NCBI GenBank assembly: GCA_033807775.1
Contig: CM066313.1
Span: 84,135,484 to 84,199,483 of the forward strand
Length of the DNA stretch: 64,000 nucleotides
Source: Saussurea involucrata
Taxonomy: Eukaryota; Streptophyta; Magnoliopsida; Asterales; Asteraceae
Direction: 5' to 3'
Shown: positions 47,045-56,125 of the stretch, one piece after another
Layout: the number at the start of each line of letters is the position of its first letter
Position numbering within the stretch: position 1 is the stretch's first letter
Notes under the pieces: model-generated
The model's input: the letters and a program-made list of their open reading frames with translations, nothing else
Database searches by the model: none
Told to the model about the DNA's origin: nothing
Made by a program: the position numbers and the translations under genes

Positions 47045-48868
47045 TGATGAGTGCGTGGAATACACCTACAGACGTTTGCTAATAGAACCAATAAGCAAGT
47101 ATACTTATACGGAACTATGTCGTCTATCAAGTAATAAAGTGGTAAAATACCGATTATCGTCCCACAGAGATTGGAGTTAAAATTGCTATTAAAGTATGAT
47201 GAAAGAAATGATTTCAGAAAATGATTTGGAAGAAAATATCTTTGATTGGTTGGTTGATGAGTATCACAGATTAAAACAAACAGTAATAAAAGAGAAGCAA
47301 GTGTGTAAGACTTGTGATGTTATGTTAAACCAACTTCCAGCAGACTAATGCTACAGCATGATGCTGCAGTGATGCTGCAGCATAACAGTGACAAAAACTA
47401 GTTTTATTATCTACTTTGAGACACGTTCCTCTCAGACTCTCACCATCCCATGATTCCAGTAGCAGTAAGCAATCTCATCTCTGAGCAGAACCTAAGGTAA
47501 AGGAATGATGGAATGGAGTTCTCAAAATATACAGCGAAACAAATTCTCTTTGTTAAAAGTTACTCTCTCGATATAACCCCCGTACCTCCCAAGTTGGTGT
47601 AATCGTAAGTAGCTTATATCTAAGTCTACTCCATTTTAACCCTTTGAGAAAAAGATAACTTATCAAGAATGAATCATTTTAGAAAACAAAAGCAACAACT
47701 CTCGTTGCAAGTAACTCTCTCGATATTACCCCTTATGTCATCCAAATTGACGTGCTATTCAATGGCCTATCTCTAGGTCCATGACACCTTAACACTATCA
47801 AAGTGATCAATTTGTCAAGGGAATGTATTATCTTGAAGAACTTGGGTTGGAATAATAAAACATCATTTTTGCCACAACATGCCTACTTTCTTTTGGTCAA
47901 CATAACACCATTTGCCTCACACCCAAGCTAATATGCTTAGCTATTCATGACAATAAATAAAGTAAATGAAATGCAAGAGACTTGGAAAGTAAACATGATG
48001 CTAGAATGTAAATTATACTTGAAAAGTAAAATACTATAATTAATAAATGATAAGAAAATAAAATTACAAGGAAGTAAATGACAAGATTAAAGGATGGAAT
48101 GTAAGTACAATAATGTAAAATGCTTAAATTAAGTGCAAGAAAATAAAGACGTAAAGTAAATAACAAGATTAGAGATGCAAGAAGGAATTAAAGAAAGCAA
48201 ATTAAAATCACTGCCCAGTGCTGCAGACGATGCTCCAAGCATTCATACGAATGGATGAAGATTTGAAGATGATAAGAACATTAAATGAAGAACATTAAAG
48301 AACTGAAAAGTTTCTGGAATTTAGGAGAGAATTGGGGTTGATTAAGATCAACCAATGATGGTACAAAAGATAGAGAAAGGGATGCTAGTAAATACACCCA
48401 AAGCCTCCTATTTATAGAAAATAGGGAGGGACTAAAGGTGTAAATAAGCAACCAATGTTGTTGGAATTAAACTACAAGTTACATAAACTAAACTAGGAAA
48501 GTACATAAAGTAATTAAGTTACAACTAATAGTTTGCATCATCTGAATAATTGGCTTAACCATTGGATAAACAAAAGACTAATTCCACTCCTTGTTAAGCA
48601 ACTTCCAATTCTCCCGTCTCCATCAGTTCGGTTGTTTCAATGCTGCAGCATCCTTGCAGCATGATCTGTTCATCAAAGAGATTTTTCAAACCAAGTTAGA
48701 ATTAACCCAAACATCCCATGAAAACAAGTAAATCATCATCCTAAGCTCCAAATCAAGAAAGTGTAAAATAATGAAGTAAAATACTCAAATTGGGATGTAA
48801 AAGTGTAAAATCCTACCTAAAAGAGAAGAGAAATAAGTGCTTAAGTACTCAAAATTGAGCACTTATCA
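47045..48868 (-). mobile_element. Element K: Athila-like solo LTR in the LINE fragment, TSD AGTGA
   Basis: 1,824 bp, flanked by AGTGA at 47,040-47,044 and 48,869-48,873. On the minus strand it starts TGATAAGTGCT and ends CGCACTCATCA. A perfect 9-bp hairpin follows the first two bases (stems 48,858-48,866 and 48,833-48,841). The 3' end has TGTGGGACGATAATCGGTA, TTTATTACTTGAT and ATACTTGC as in H and I. ATGCTGCAGCAT occurs at 47,372-47,383 and 48,640-48,651. No internal region is present. Confidence 0.85.
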
Positions 48869-48873
48869 AGTGA

Positions 48874-49167
48874 CAACAGATAAGAGTCTTCTAGATGAGG
48901 TAATTGGATTAGTACCAGCTTTGGATGGGGAGGGTGAAAAGGAAGTCCCCATTAAAGTTGTTTATAACTGGAAACCAAATAGGTGTGGACACTGCTGCAT
49001 TTTTTTGACACACACTCAAAGATTGTGGAATTAGGCCACTAACTGAAGAGGAAAAGGTTGCTAAAGCTAAGAAATAGGAAGTCAATAAGTCAACAGTGGA
49101 TAGAGATGAAGGGTTTCAAGTGGTGGGTAAGAAGAATAGACCAGTTCCACCTCAGAATAGAACTAAT
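48874..49167 (+). pseudogene. LINE ORF1 fragment, right part
   Basis: Continues the ORF1 after K: DKSLLDEVIGLVPALDGEGE, KVVYNWKPNRCGHCC (start of the zinc knuckle, then shifted), and DEGFQVVGKKNRPV in another frame. It ends at the MITE junction at about 49,168. Confidence 0.75.
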
Positions 49168-49168
49168 G

Positions 49169-49350
49169 GTGCTTATGACTTTTCCCACCACAAATAAGTT
49201 GTTTTTAATAAGTTAATCCATTTAAACTTATTTGAAAGTGCTTATAACTTATTTGTCCAAATTACATTTTTACCCCCAACTCCTTTTTTCTCACGACATA
49301 AGTTGATAAACACTTTTAAAAATAAGCATAAGTTGTTTTAAATAAGCAAT
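49169..49350 (+). repeat. MITE interior, direct copy 2
   Basis: Direct copy of 44,642-44,824, followed by the right terminus GCAATCCCAAACACCCCCT to 49,364. Confidence 0.85.
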
Positions 49351-49364
49351 CCCAAACACCCCCT

Positions 49365-50228
49365 AAATAATAGATGAATATAACTTTTTAAAGCCGCATT
49401 TTAAATTAATAACTAATTGATAAACATAATCAAATGCAAGATAAACATTTCATTTTAAATATAAAAAATCAAAAATATAATTAAAATAATAATTTAAAAT
49501 TTAATAGAATATTTAATTATTTTTTGAAAAAATTATATTACTTAATTAAAATAAATTAAATCATTATTAAACCTAAATTAAATTTAAATAAAAAATTATA
49601 TTAAACAAACTTATAAAAATTATTATTGTTTTTCTTAAACTGTATTATAAAATGGGAAATTAATTAAAATACCCAAAGTTTGACTCTGACTTGCAAAAAT
49701 GCTCAAAATCTCTTTGTGTTTGCAGAAATACCCCATTTTCCCGTGATGGGCCCCGCGATCGCGGGCTAGGCCCACGTGGCCCGCGTTTGGTCCCGCGATT
49801 GGGCCGAATTTTACAATTTTGGCCCCTCCCTCGATGGGCGCCGCGATTTTGGGCAAAAAAAATTCAGTTTTGGTCCCTCTAATTTTTAGGATATCATTTT
49901 ATGTGTTTGGGGTTTTTCACGTGTTTTTGCATGTTTTTACTGTTTTTTCACACTTATTGTCTGAGTTGTTTCGGGTGTTTTTTAAAAGTAATGTTTCCCA
50001 TTTTAATGTATTTAATAAAGAAATTAATTAAAGAAAATGTTTTCCATTTTAAGTTATTTAATAGGGAAATTAATTAAAAGATCAATTATTATAAATCATC
50101 TTCCCAACCGAAACGGATACAGTGCAGCTAAACAAAGAAATCTATTATGGGAAGGCGACCTAGATTCCAGTGATCCAGTTAACCTTTTCCTTGATCACGT
50201 CCTCCATTCCCGTGTAGCTTTCTTCGAT
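49365..50228. other. Intergenic; AT-rich then GC-rich block
   Basis: No gene. 49,365-49,680 is very AT-rich. 49,740-49,860 is unusually GC-rich with the palindrome CCCGCGATCGCGGG (49,752-49,765) and repeated CCCGCGATT or CCGCGATTTTGGG. About 49,990-50,090 has two copies of a ~50-bp AT-rich unit ending AATTAATTAAA. Confidence 0.6.
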
Positions 50229-50720
50229 TTATGTTAGTTTCTCTTCTACTTCCTTAATTTGTCGTTGCACCTCCCGAACGTGAGCCCTAGTCATGGCCAG
50301 TTCTCGTTTCTTCTCCACTAGATACTTCATTTTCCCCTGCTGAAGCTCCCTGTTATGGTTCCACATAACTTTTACCCTTTCGATATCGGCATTCGCCTCA
50401 TCAATGGACACTTACACTTCGGGAGGAATTTGTTGACTTTGTGAAAGACCCGTCGGCTGGGTACAATGATACCTTGGTGGGCTTTTCCATGCATTATCGA
50501 GGTAGTATTACTCCCATGCCATCTCCCAGTCTTCTTGCTCCTCAACCGTGAATAGATCATCGACCTTAGTTCGTCCATGGTTTCTCCACTCCTCGTCTGT
50601 TTCCGGTACCTTCCAGATACTTCGGAAAGCTCAATCGTTCAGTAGTTGGTAGGCTGCCGAACGTGAAGTTTCAGCCCCATTCACCGACCTTTTCCCCTTT
50701 GATCTTGAACCTCCAGCCAT
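50229..50720 (-). pseudogene. Small coiled-coil gene, disabled
   Basis: One frame of 164 codons runs from ATG 50,720 (MAGGSRSKGKRSVNGAETSR) to TAA at 50,229, broken by three in-frame stops (after QLLND, after EMAWE and after QIPPEV). The last ~60 residues (IDEANADIERVKVMW...LVEKKRELAMTRAHVREVQR) predict a coiled coil. A TATATAT box lies about 55 bp upstream (50,773-50,779). It is divergent to the 51,286 gene across a minisatellite, and the two may be distant paralogues. Function unknown. Confidence 0.6.
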
Positions 50721-50867
50721 GGTGTTAAGAAAAGCGAGAGAATGTTTGTAAATGGTGTAGAGGGTATAAAAGATATATAGCAAGTTGGGAATTACTACTT
50801 CATCATGCCATCTACTTATAGCCGTGAAAATGTAGGTTCTTCATCACGGATGTGGATATGGTCAAAG

Positions 50868-51163
50868 ATTTCGTCTGAAAAGTTTCTTGCATGATTCATC
50901 TGAATAGTTCACTGCAAGATTCGTCTAAAAAGAGACTGCAAGATTCGACTGAAAAAAGTGACTGCAAGATTCGTCTGGAAAAGTAACCTGCAGGATTCGT
51001 CTGAAAATGTAGCCTGTAAGATTCTTCTGAAAAGGTAGCCTGCAGAATTCGTCTGAAAAGGTAGCATGCAAGATTCTTCAGAAAAGGTAGCCTGCAAGAT
51101 TCGTCTGAAAAGTTGATGCAAGATTCGTCTGAAAAGTTGATGCAAGATTTGTCTGAAAAGTAG
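50868..51163. repeat. Minisatellite between the divergent coiled-coil genes
   Basis: About eleven degenerate 22-31-bp units around GCAAGATTCGTCTGAAAAGG, with TAGCCT, TTGAT or GACT linkers. The motif TTTGTCTGAAAAGTAG ends the array at about 51,148-51,163 and recurs after the gene at about 51,780-51,795. Confidence 0.9.
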
Positions 51164-51196
51164 AAGGTCTCTGTTGAGCCATTTGCTCATTGTGGC

Positions 51197-51202
51197 TATA
51201 AA
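51197..51202 (+). promoter_or_regulatory. TATA box of the 51,286 gene
   Basis: TATAAA in GGCTATAAATACCC, 89 bp before the ATG and 34 bp after the minisatellite. Position fits a plant core promoter with a ~55-60 nt leader. Confidence 0.6.
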
Positions 51203-51285
51203 TACCCTTGTTAGTTCCAACTGTAAAACTCACAACATCCATACAACATTTTGATATCATAATAGTATCGTTTCTCAGCAAAAAA

Positions 51286-51606
51286 ATGGCATCATCTTCT
51301 AACCCATCGTCTACACTAGAAATGCCCGTGCGACTCAAACTAGCGATACAAGAAAGGGAAGTGGAGATAGCGCAATTGACAGAAGAGTGGAATCAAATGA
51401 TGGCCAGGAAGGCTGCACACCTGCAAAGGATCGAACAGGAAGAAAAGGAGATCAAAAGGATGAAGGGGGAGATAAAAGATAAGGAGTCCCGTATTCGTCG
51501 AGAAAAAGAAGAAATTCGCCACATTATGCAAGACTTCGCAATTTTTCAAGCGAAGGTATCCGCCAAGCAAAGTTGGATTGATCAATGTAAGGCACTTTAT
51601 CCGTAG
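51286..51606 (+). CDS. Intact small coiled-coil protein, 106 aa, unknown function
   Basis: Start ATG 51,286 (MASSSNPSSTLEMPVRLKLA), chosen because it follows the TATA box at normal distance; an upstream in-frame extension would begin at or before transcription. Residues ~15-80 are almost all Glu/Lys/Arg/Leu/Ile heptads (EREVEIAQLTEEWNQMMARK, EEKEIKRMKGEIKDKESRI), so a coiled coil; the tail is KQSWIDQCKALYP. AATAAA occurs at 51,764-51,769. No family recognised. It is one of the few uninterrupted frames here with promoter and poly(A) signals, and may belong to a transposon or be a host gene. Confidence 0.6.
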   Translation: MASSSNPSSTLEMPVRLKLAIQEREVEIAQLTEEWNQMMARKAAHLQRIEQEEKEIKRMKGEIKDKESRIRREKEEIRHIMQDFAIFQAKVSAKQSWIDQCKALYP

Positions 51607-51763
51607 GTGGGGGTACGGGTGTTGCTTTCGTACTTTGTTGTTTATGTGTTGTTGTTTTGTACTTTCCAGTTCGATGTTGTTGTTTCGTTCCTTTCCTGTT
51701 TCTATGTTGTTGTTTCCTTCCTGGAGTTTTTATGTTGATGTTTCATGTTGAAGTTTGCTCATG

Positions 51764-51769
51764 AATAAA
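51764..51769 (+). terminator. Poly(A) signal AATAAA
   Basis: AATAAA lies 158 bp after the stop of the 51,286 gene, in T-rich sequence, a plausible plant near-upstream element. Confidence 0.45.
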
Positions 51770-51985
51770 GGTCTTTAATTTGTCTGAAAAGTAGTGTTTA
51801 AGTAGTCTGAAATTTGTCTGAAAAGTAGTCTGAAAAGTGGTTCATATGAAAAATATAAGTCATAGATGTTATACAATATTATTTCATAACAAACACATAC
51901 TAATCAGTACAGTACAAAATTATCCAAATTTGAGGCTACGGCTAGACGATGGCTTGGTTTTTGACAATCCGGGTTGACTTCTTAC

Positions 51986-52474
51986 ATGCTCTGGCGAGAC
52001 GAGTCTCAAAGTGTTAAGCTCCACTTTCTCGATGTACACTTCAATCACTGTATGGCCGTCAACATACTGACGTATGTTGGCTACATCTTCGTCGGTACTC
52101 AATTCTACCAGTCCAGTCAAGAAGTCTGCATTCGGCCTCTTAAAATACAACATATTATATTTTGGTTCTTCATAGTCCAGCTCTTTCATGATCTGTTCAA
52201 GCAGTTGCATAGAAAGATCGTCCACATCTAACATGTCAACATAAATTTCTAGACCACGAAAATAATGTCTTGTAGGTGGTTCCGTGAAGTACCCACCATG
52301 GTGGACTTTCATGGTGAACAACTGTGGATATGCATTTGTTGATGAACATTAATATAGTTAGGTCGTAGAACAACGGTACTAACAAGAAAAACCCAAAGAA
52401 ACATACAGACTAACCATATAACTCTTTGCCAGTGTCTGAAAGCGATTCAGATAAACGCCTAAAGCACCAAACAT
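51986..52474 (-). pseudogene. PB1-like gene, copy 2 (exons 1-2)
   Basis: Exon 1 52,474-52,415 (20 codons, MFGALGVYLNRFQ...) and exon 2 52,321-51,986 (112 codons) are both in phase 0 around a 93-bp intron (GTTAGT...CCACAG). Exon 2 ends at CAT before GTAAGAAG, a good donor. The PB1-like domain (FTMKVHHGGYFTEPP, YVDMLDVDDLSMQLLEQIM, VELSTDEDVANIRQYVDG) is intact. Homology with copy 3 ends ~18 bp into the next intron, so the remaining exons are absent or read through to a stop at 51,920. The parent gene is likely a MULE transposase-like protein. Confidence 0.75.
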
Positions 52475-52557
52475 GAAGATTTGGGGATGCCATGTAAGAA
52501 TACGTTAACGAATACTATGTTCCCGTATATGTGTTTTAAGACTAACCTAGCGCGGGG

Positions 52558-52565
52558 TATTTATA
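52558..52565 (-). promoter_or_regulatory. TATA box of PB1-like copy 2
   Basis: TATAAATA on the minus strand, 84 bp upstream of ATG 52,474. The same box precedes copies 1 (45,395) and 3 (62,575). Confidence 0.6.
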
Positions 52566-52791
52566 GGCAAATGTGGATGCCGGTTCGCATTGAAAATTAT
52601 GAAAAACGTGAAAAGTATGAAAACGTGGAAAGTGAGTTATCTTGTCCTATAATGCTTTTGTTTTGGTTCAAGTATTCATATGTGCAATACTTTAACAAAA
52701 TTAATAAAATAATTAACAAAGTTAACACTAAAAATAACAATAATTTAATGTTACATACTACATAATATTATAATATAAACAACTTACTAAT

Positions 52792-53069
52792 CTAACCGAA
52801 AGTACAATGCAAATAAATGGTCTCCGCCATATGTTTCCGATAGTTCATGGCCTCTTGTTCGGTGTCCTCCGGTGCACATGTTGGCATAAAGCCGTCAATC
52901 AAATTGTTGAGGTTACGACATACCCAGACACCGCAATCCGTTAATCCCCCTCTGTTTCGGTGCATCTCTGGCGAACCTATGGCGGAAGTGCTCTGCAAGC
53001 TCGTGACGTCTAAGGTCGTTGATCAGTCTAAGTAACCTCGATAGTTGAGACTTACATGTGCTAAGGCGC
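52792..53069 (-). pseudogene. Ulp1-type protease gene copy 2, 3' end of last exon
   Basis: Reading after the I insertion continues LRLINDLRRHELAEHFRHRF and RDAPKQRG. A two-base deletion relative to copy 1 then shifts the frame just before the catalytic Cys segment: DCGVWVCRNLNNLIDGF is in another frame, while the true frame stops after CLGMS. The original stop codon is at 52,792. TSD GGCGC (53,065-53,069) marks the insertion point. Confidence 0.85.
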
Positions 53070-54062
53070 TGATAGGCGGGTTAACACCCCCCTAAATCTA
53101 ACCGCAAGTGTACGGTGTCGAAATCAAGTAATAAAGTACGGAAGTACGAGTATCGAATCCACAGGAACTAGGAACTGAATATCACAATTACTATAATCAC
53201 TATTAACTGAACTGTCGAAATTGAGAGATGGTTGGTATTAAACTAATTAATTGCAATAAGAAAATCACAAACGGAACAGTAGACAACTTGAAGAAAATTC
53301 GATAGAGAAAACAGTTGAGGGTTGGAAATCCTTAGGTTTTCACATACGAATATCTGACTTAAAACAATTACCAGTTAATCCCCTTAATGAGTATTCAATC
53401 TCTAAAATCACCGTTGTTCTCTTTCGAGCAACATCGGGTTTTATTTTGAAAAGGACAAGTTGTATCTTTCGATCTCAACCTATGGATTTCAAAACACATT
53501 AAGCGCAAGATTCATGTTTGAACGGATAGATTTTATCTTTCAATCTCAACCTAAATGGTTCAAGTAGGACTAAGACGTATTCGGTATATCTCTATCACCA
53601 AATTCTCGCCTTAGGCATGCAATTCCTAGTTCTAGCTAACAGTTAATTCTCTCGAACTCAATTGGAAACAACAAAACAATTGAAAGCTAGCTAAACTCTC
53701 AAAAGCATTAAGAATCAAATTACATGCATTCATTAAAAAGGAAAACTGATAAACGTTCAAGTCATCTGTTCATATGCTTACAAACCCAATTCAATCCAAC
53801 CCCCAACATCTAAAGATTAGTTCATGATGTTGGGGGACAAAAACATAGGAGAAGAAAAGGAAACAATGAACGAAAACATGATAAAAGTGATCGTGGTGAA
53901 TGTGAAAGATGTAGTGATAAACTCCCTTCTCCCGGCTCTAATCCCCGTCGCGTCTTAAATTTCTCCTCGAATGATCCTCTCTCATGGCTCCAAAAGGCGT
54001 GAAAAAGCTCTGGAAATCGCCCCCAAGTCGTCTCCGGCCGTCGTGTGTGAGTTGCCTCGAAA
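53070..54062 (-). repeat. 3' LTR of I, truncated
   Basis: Matches 57,522-58,513 closely. After GAGTTGCCTCGAA the two diverge, so the U3 start, including the terminal hairpin, is deleted here. 54,063-54,280 shows no recognised feature. Confidence 0.88.
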
Positions 54063-54283
54063 TGAAAGACGTCTTTTAGGCTCAAAGCTCGCTATTGGGT
54101 GGTCTCCACTAATGTCCCTAGTCATGTCCTTTCCCGGTCCTTCCCTAGCGGTCACGTCACTATCACAAGATTCTTCCTACAATGGTTGGTCTCAATCATT
54201 CAAAACAAAAAATTTAGCTGAAGTGATCTAGGTACTCAGAAGTGCAGGAAATCTACGTGCATAACGTGGCCCCGATTGGGCAA

Positions 54284-54590
54284 CCCCAAACCTTACCCAC
54301 ACATTGTCCCCAATGTGCAAGTGTCGGCGTAGGCGATACTAAAACAAGTATCGTTGTGCGGTTATTACAGGTAGTAAGCTGGCAAGACATAATATTTCAG
54401 CTCAAGCATCAAAGAGCTATTCTAAAAAATTTCAATAAGGGCACCCCAAACCCAGGCCGTGGCCTAGGTTTGTCAAATAACGCCAACCCCAAACCTCGGT
54501 GAAACCGAGGTTTGCACAGGATTAAAAGTGAGTGTGTAGATGTTTTAAAAAGTGAGGCACCCCAAACCTAAGTGAAACTTAGGTTTGTTG
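54284..54590 (-). promoter_or_regulatory. Polypurine-hairpin modules in the I 3' region
   Basis: Plus-strand CCCCAAACC occurs four times (about 54,285, 54,445, 54,487, 54,561). The last three are each fused to a hairpin: 54,448-54,471 (AAACCCAGGCC, GT, GGCCTAGGTTT; one mismatch), 54,491-54,513 (AAACCTCGGT, GAA, ACCGAGGTTT; perfect), and 54,564-54,586 (AAACCTAAGT, GAA, ACTTAGGTTT; perfect). In sense each reads hairpin then GGTTTGGGG, similar to the priming tract of H. Confidence 0.7.
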
Positions 54591-54799
54591 CCTCTCGTTA
54601 CTAATTGGGACACAAAACATCATACACCACTCGTTACATACAAAGTTGAGAACATACCTGTTTGCCCGGACGGAGGAGATTATCTTGAAAGATTTGAGCG
54701 CCAATCATGGGAGGTGGAGAGCGAGAATGCAAACACACAAGAAACAAAGCAAAAGAAAAACAAAAAAATGAAACACACAAAGCAAGAAAACGAACACGG

Positions 54800-54955
54800 C
54801 ACGAAAACAGGGGAACCGCGCGGTTTGGCGTGCGGGTTGTAAGTCGCGCAAGAAGTCGCGTAACCCCCTGTTTCGAAAACCCACAGAGAGCCCTGCGGTT
54901 TGGCGCGCGGTTTGTAAGATGCGGCACAAGCCGCGTAAGTCCCTGTTTCGGCTAT
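54800..54955. repeat. GC-rich direct repeat in the I 3' region
   Basis: CGCGGTTTGGCGTGCGGGTT...CCCCTGTTTCG (54,819-54,875) and TGCGGTTTGGCGCGCGGTTT...TCCCTGTTTCG (54,894-54,949) are diverged direct copies. AAGTCGCGTAACCCCCTGTTTCG is inverted relative to the LTR segment at 58,551-58,575. Confidence 0.7.
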
Positions 54956-55092
54956 TTTTGATTTTTTTGATTTTTTATAGCTTTTTCGTAAATAAAACAC
55001 ACTCAAAAACAAAAATTTAAAAGAAAACTAACCTCGGTGGGTTGCCTCCCACCCAGCGCCGTAGTTAAAGTCGTGGCACGACTATGTGGATC

Positions 55093-55943
55093 TCAGCTCG
55101 GCTTGGTATCCGTGGAATCGAATCGCCCACACTTGCGGTTCTTCGCAGATTCTCCCTCATCTGTCTCTCCTTGATCAGCTCCATCTCTAACATTTCCACT
55201 CTCGAACATCTTAAACACCGGCTTATCGTCACCAACCCTCAGGGTCATTTCTCCTTTCTCCATGTCGATCAGTGCTCTACTCGTGGCCAGGAATGATTTC
55301 CCCAAAATGAGCGGGACCTCTACATCTTCATCAACGTCCAGCACCACGAAGTCCACCGGGAAGTAGAACTTGCCGACCTTGATTAGCACATCCTCTACCA
55401 CTCCATACGGGTACACGATCGATTATCCACGAGTTTGAGCGTCATGTACGTCGGCTGCACTTCTCCCAATCCCAGTTTCCTGAAAACTGATAAAGGCATT
55501 AAATTAATACTAGCTCCTAAATCACATAATACCTTATCAAAAGAAAACTTCCCAATTTGAATAGGGATTGAAAAACTCCCTGGATCTTTGAGCTTCGGGG
55601 GAAGCTTGTTCTGAATAATTGCGATGCACTCCTCAGTAAGTGCAACAGTGGACTGGTGATTGATCACCCTCTTCTTGGATATAATCTCCTTCATGAACTT
55701 CATGTATGAGGGCATTTGTGCCAACGCATCTGCAAAAGGGATGTTTATATGCAATTTCTTAAAAACTTCAAGAAATTTAGAAAAGTTTAAATCCTCCCTT
55801 TGGGCTTTAAGCCTGTTCGGATATGGCACTTTCGGGACTACCGGCTTGACCGGTGTTTGCTTTGGTGTGGTTGACTGCTTCTTCTCTTCATCCTTTAAGT
55901 TCTCTTCAATCACCACCTCTTCATCAACCTCTAGCTCATCCAC
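55093..55943 (-). pseudogene. Element I retropepsin
   Basis: PVVPKVPYPNRLKAQREDLN, ALAQMPSYMKFMKEII, then VLCDLGASINLMPLSVFRKL with the catalytic Asp (about 55,530-55,471) and LGEVQPTYMTLKLVD. The frame shifts near 55,420 and continues VEDVLIKVGKFYFPVDFVVL, VPLILGKSFLATSRALID. Sequence and order match the Athila protease of H. Reading then decays at the point where RT would begin. Confidence 0.88.
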
Positions 55944-56125
55944 ATCTACAACCTCTTTCTCTTTAGGCTCGATTTCCTTTGATGGCGGTTCTCGTGTAGG
56001 CTCTCCATTCAGCTCCTTGCCACTTCTTAGATAAATGGCATTACATTCTTCCCTCGGTTTCTTTTCCGTTTGACTCGGAAAGGTTCCGGGGGTCGGTTTT
56101 GTAGGGCTTCGGAAATCTGCCCCAC

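Larger units (their letters stand above)
44544..49364. mobile_element. Composite MITE carrying captured gene and LINE fragments
   Basis: Outer ends AGGGGGTGTTTGGGATTGCT (44,544) and AGCAATCCCAAACACCCCCT (ending 49,364) are perfect inverted repeats. Internally, 44,642-44,824 and 49,169-49,350 are direct copies (~183 bp) of the same MITE interior. Between them lie a PB1-like/Ulp1 gene fragment (44,825-46,441) and a LINE ORF1 fragment (46,442-49,167). No TSD is evident. It could be one transposable unit with cargo, or a MITE split by a duplicating rearrangement. Confidence 0.6.

Noticed and set aside
46483..47082. LINE ORF1 frame as an intact host zinc-knuckle gene
   Set aside because: It begins mid-domain at a chimaeric junction and is cut by solo LTR K; no start context or promoter.
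50909..51220. Minus-strand frame with repeated FRRILQ-type motifs, looking like a repeat protein
   Set aside because: It is a translation of the minisatellite, with no promoter or codon signal; unit lengths vary out of phase elsewhere in the array.
52481..52765. Plus-strand 94-codon frame repeated at 45,318 and 62,498
   Set aside because: Lies antisense to the PB1-like promoter and intergenic spacer; conservation follows from the segmental copies.
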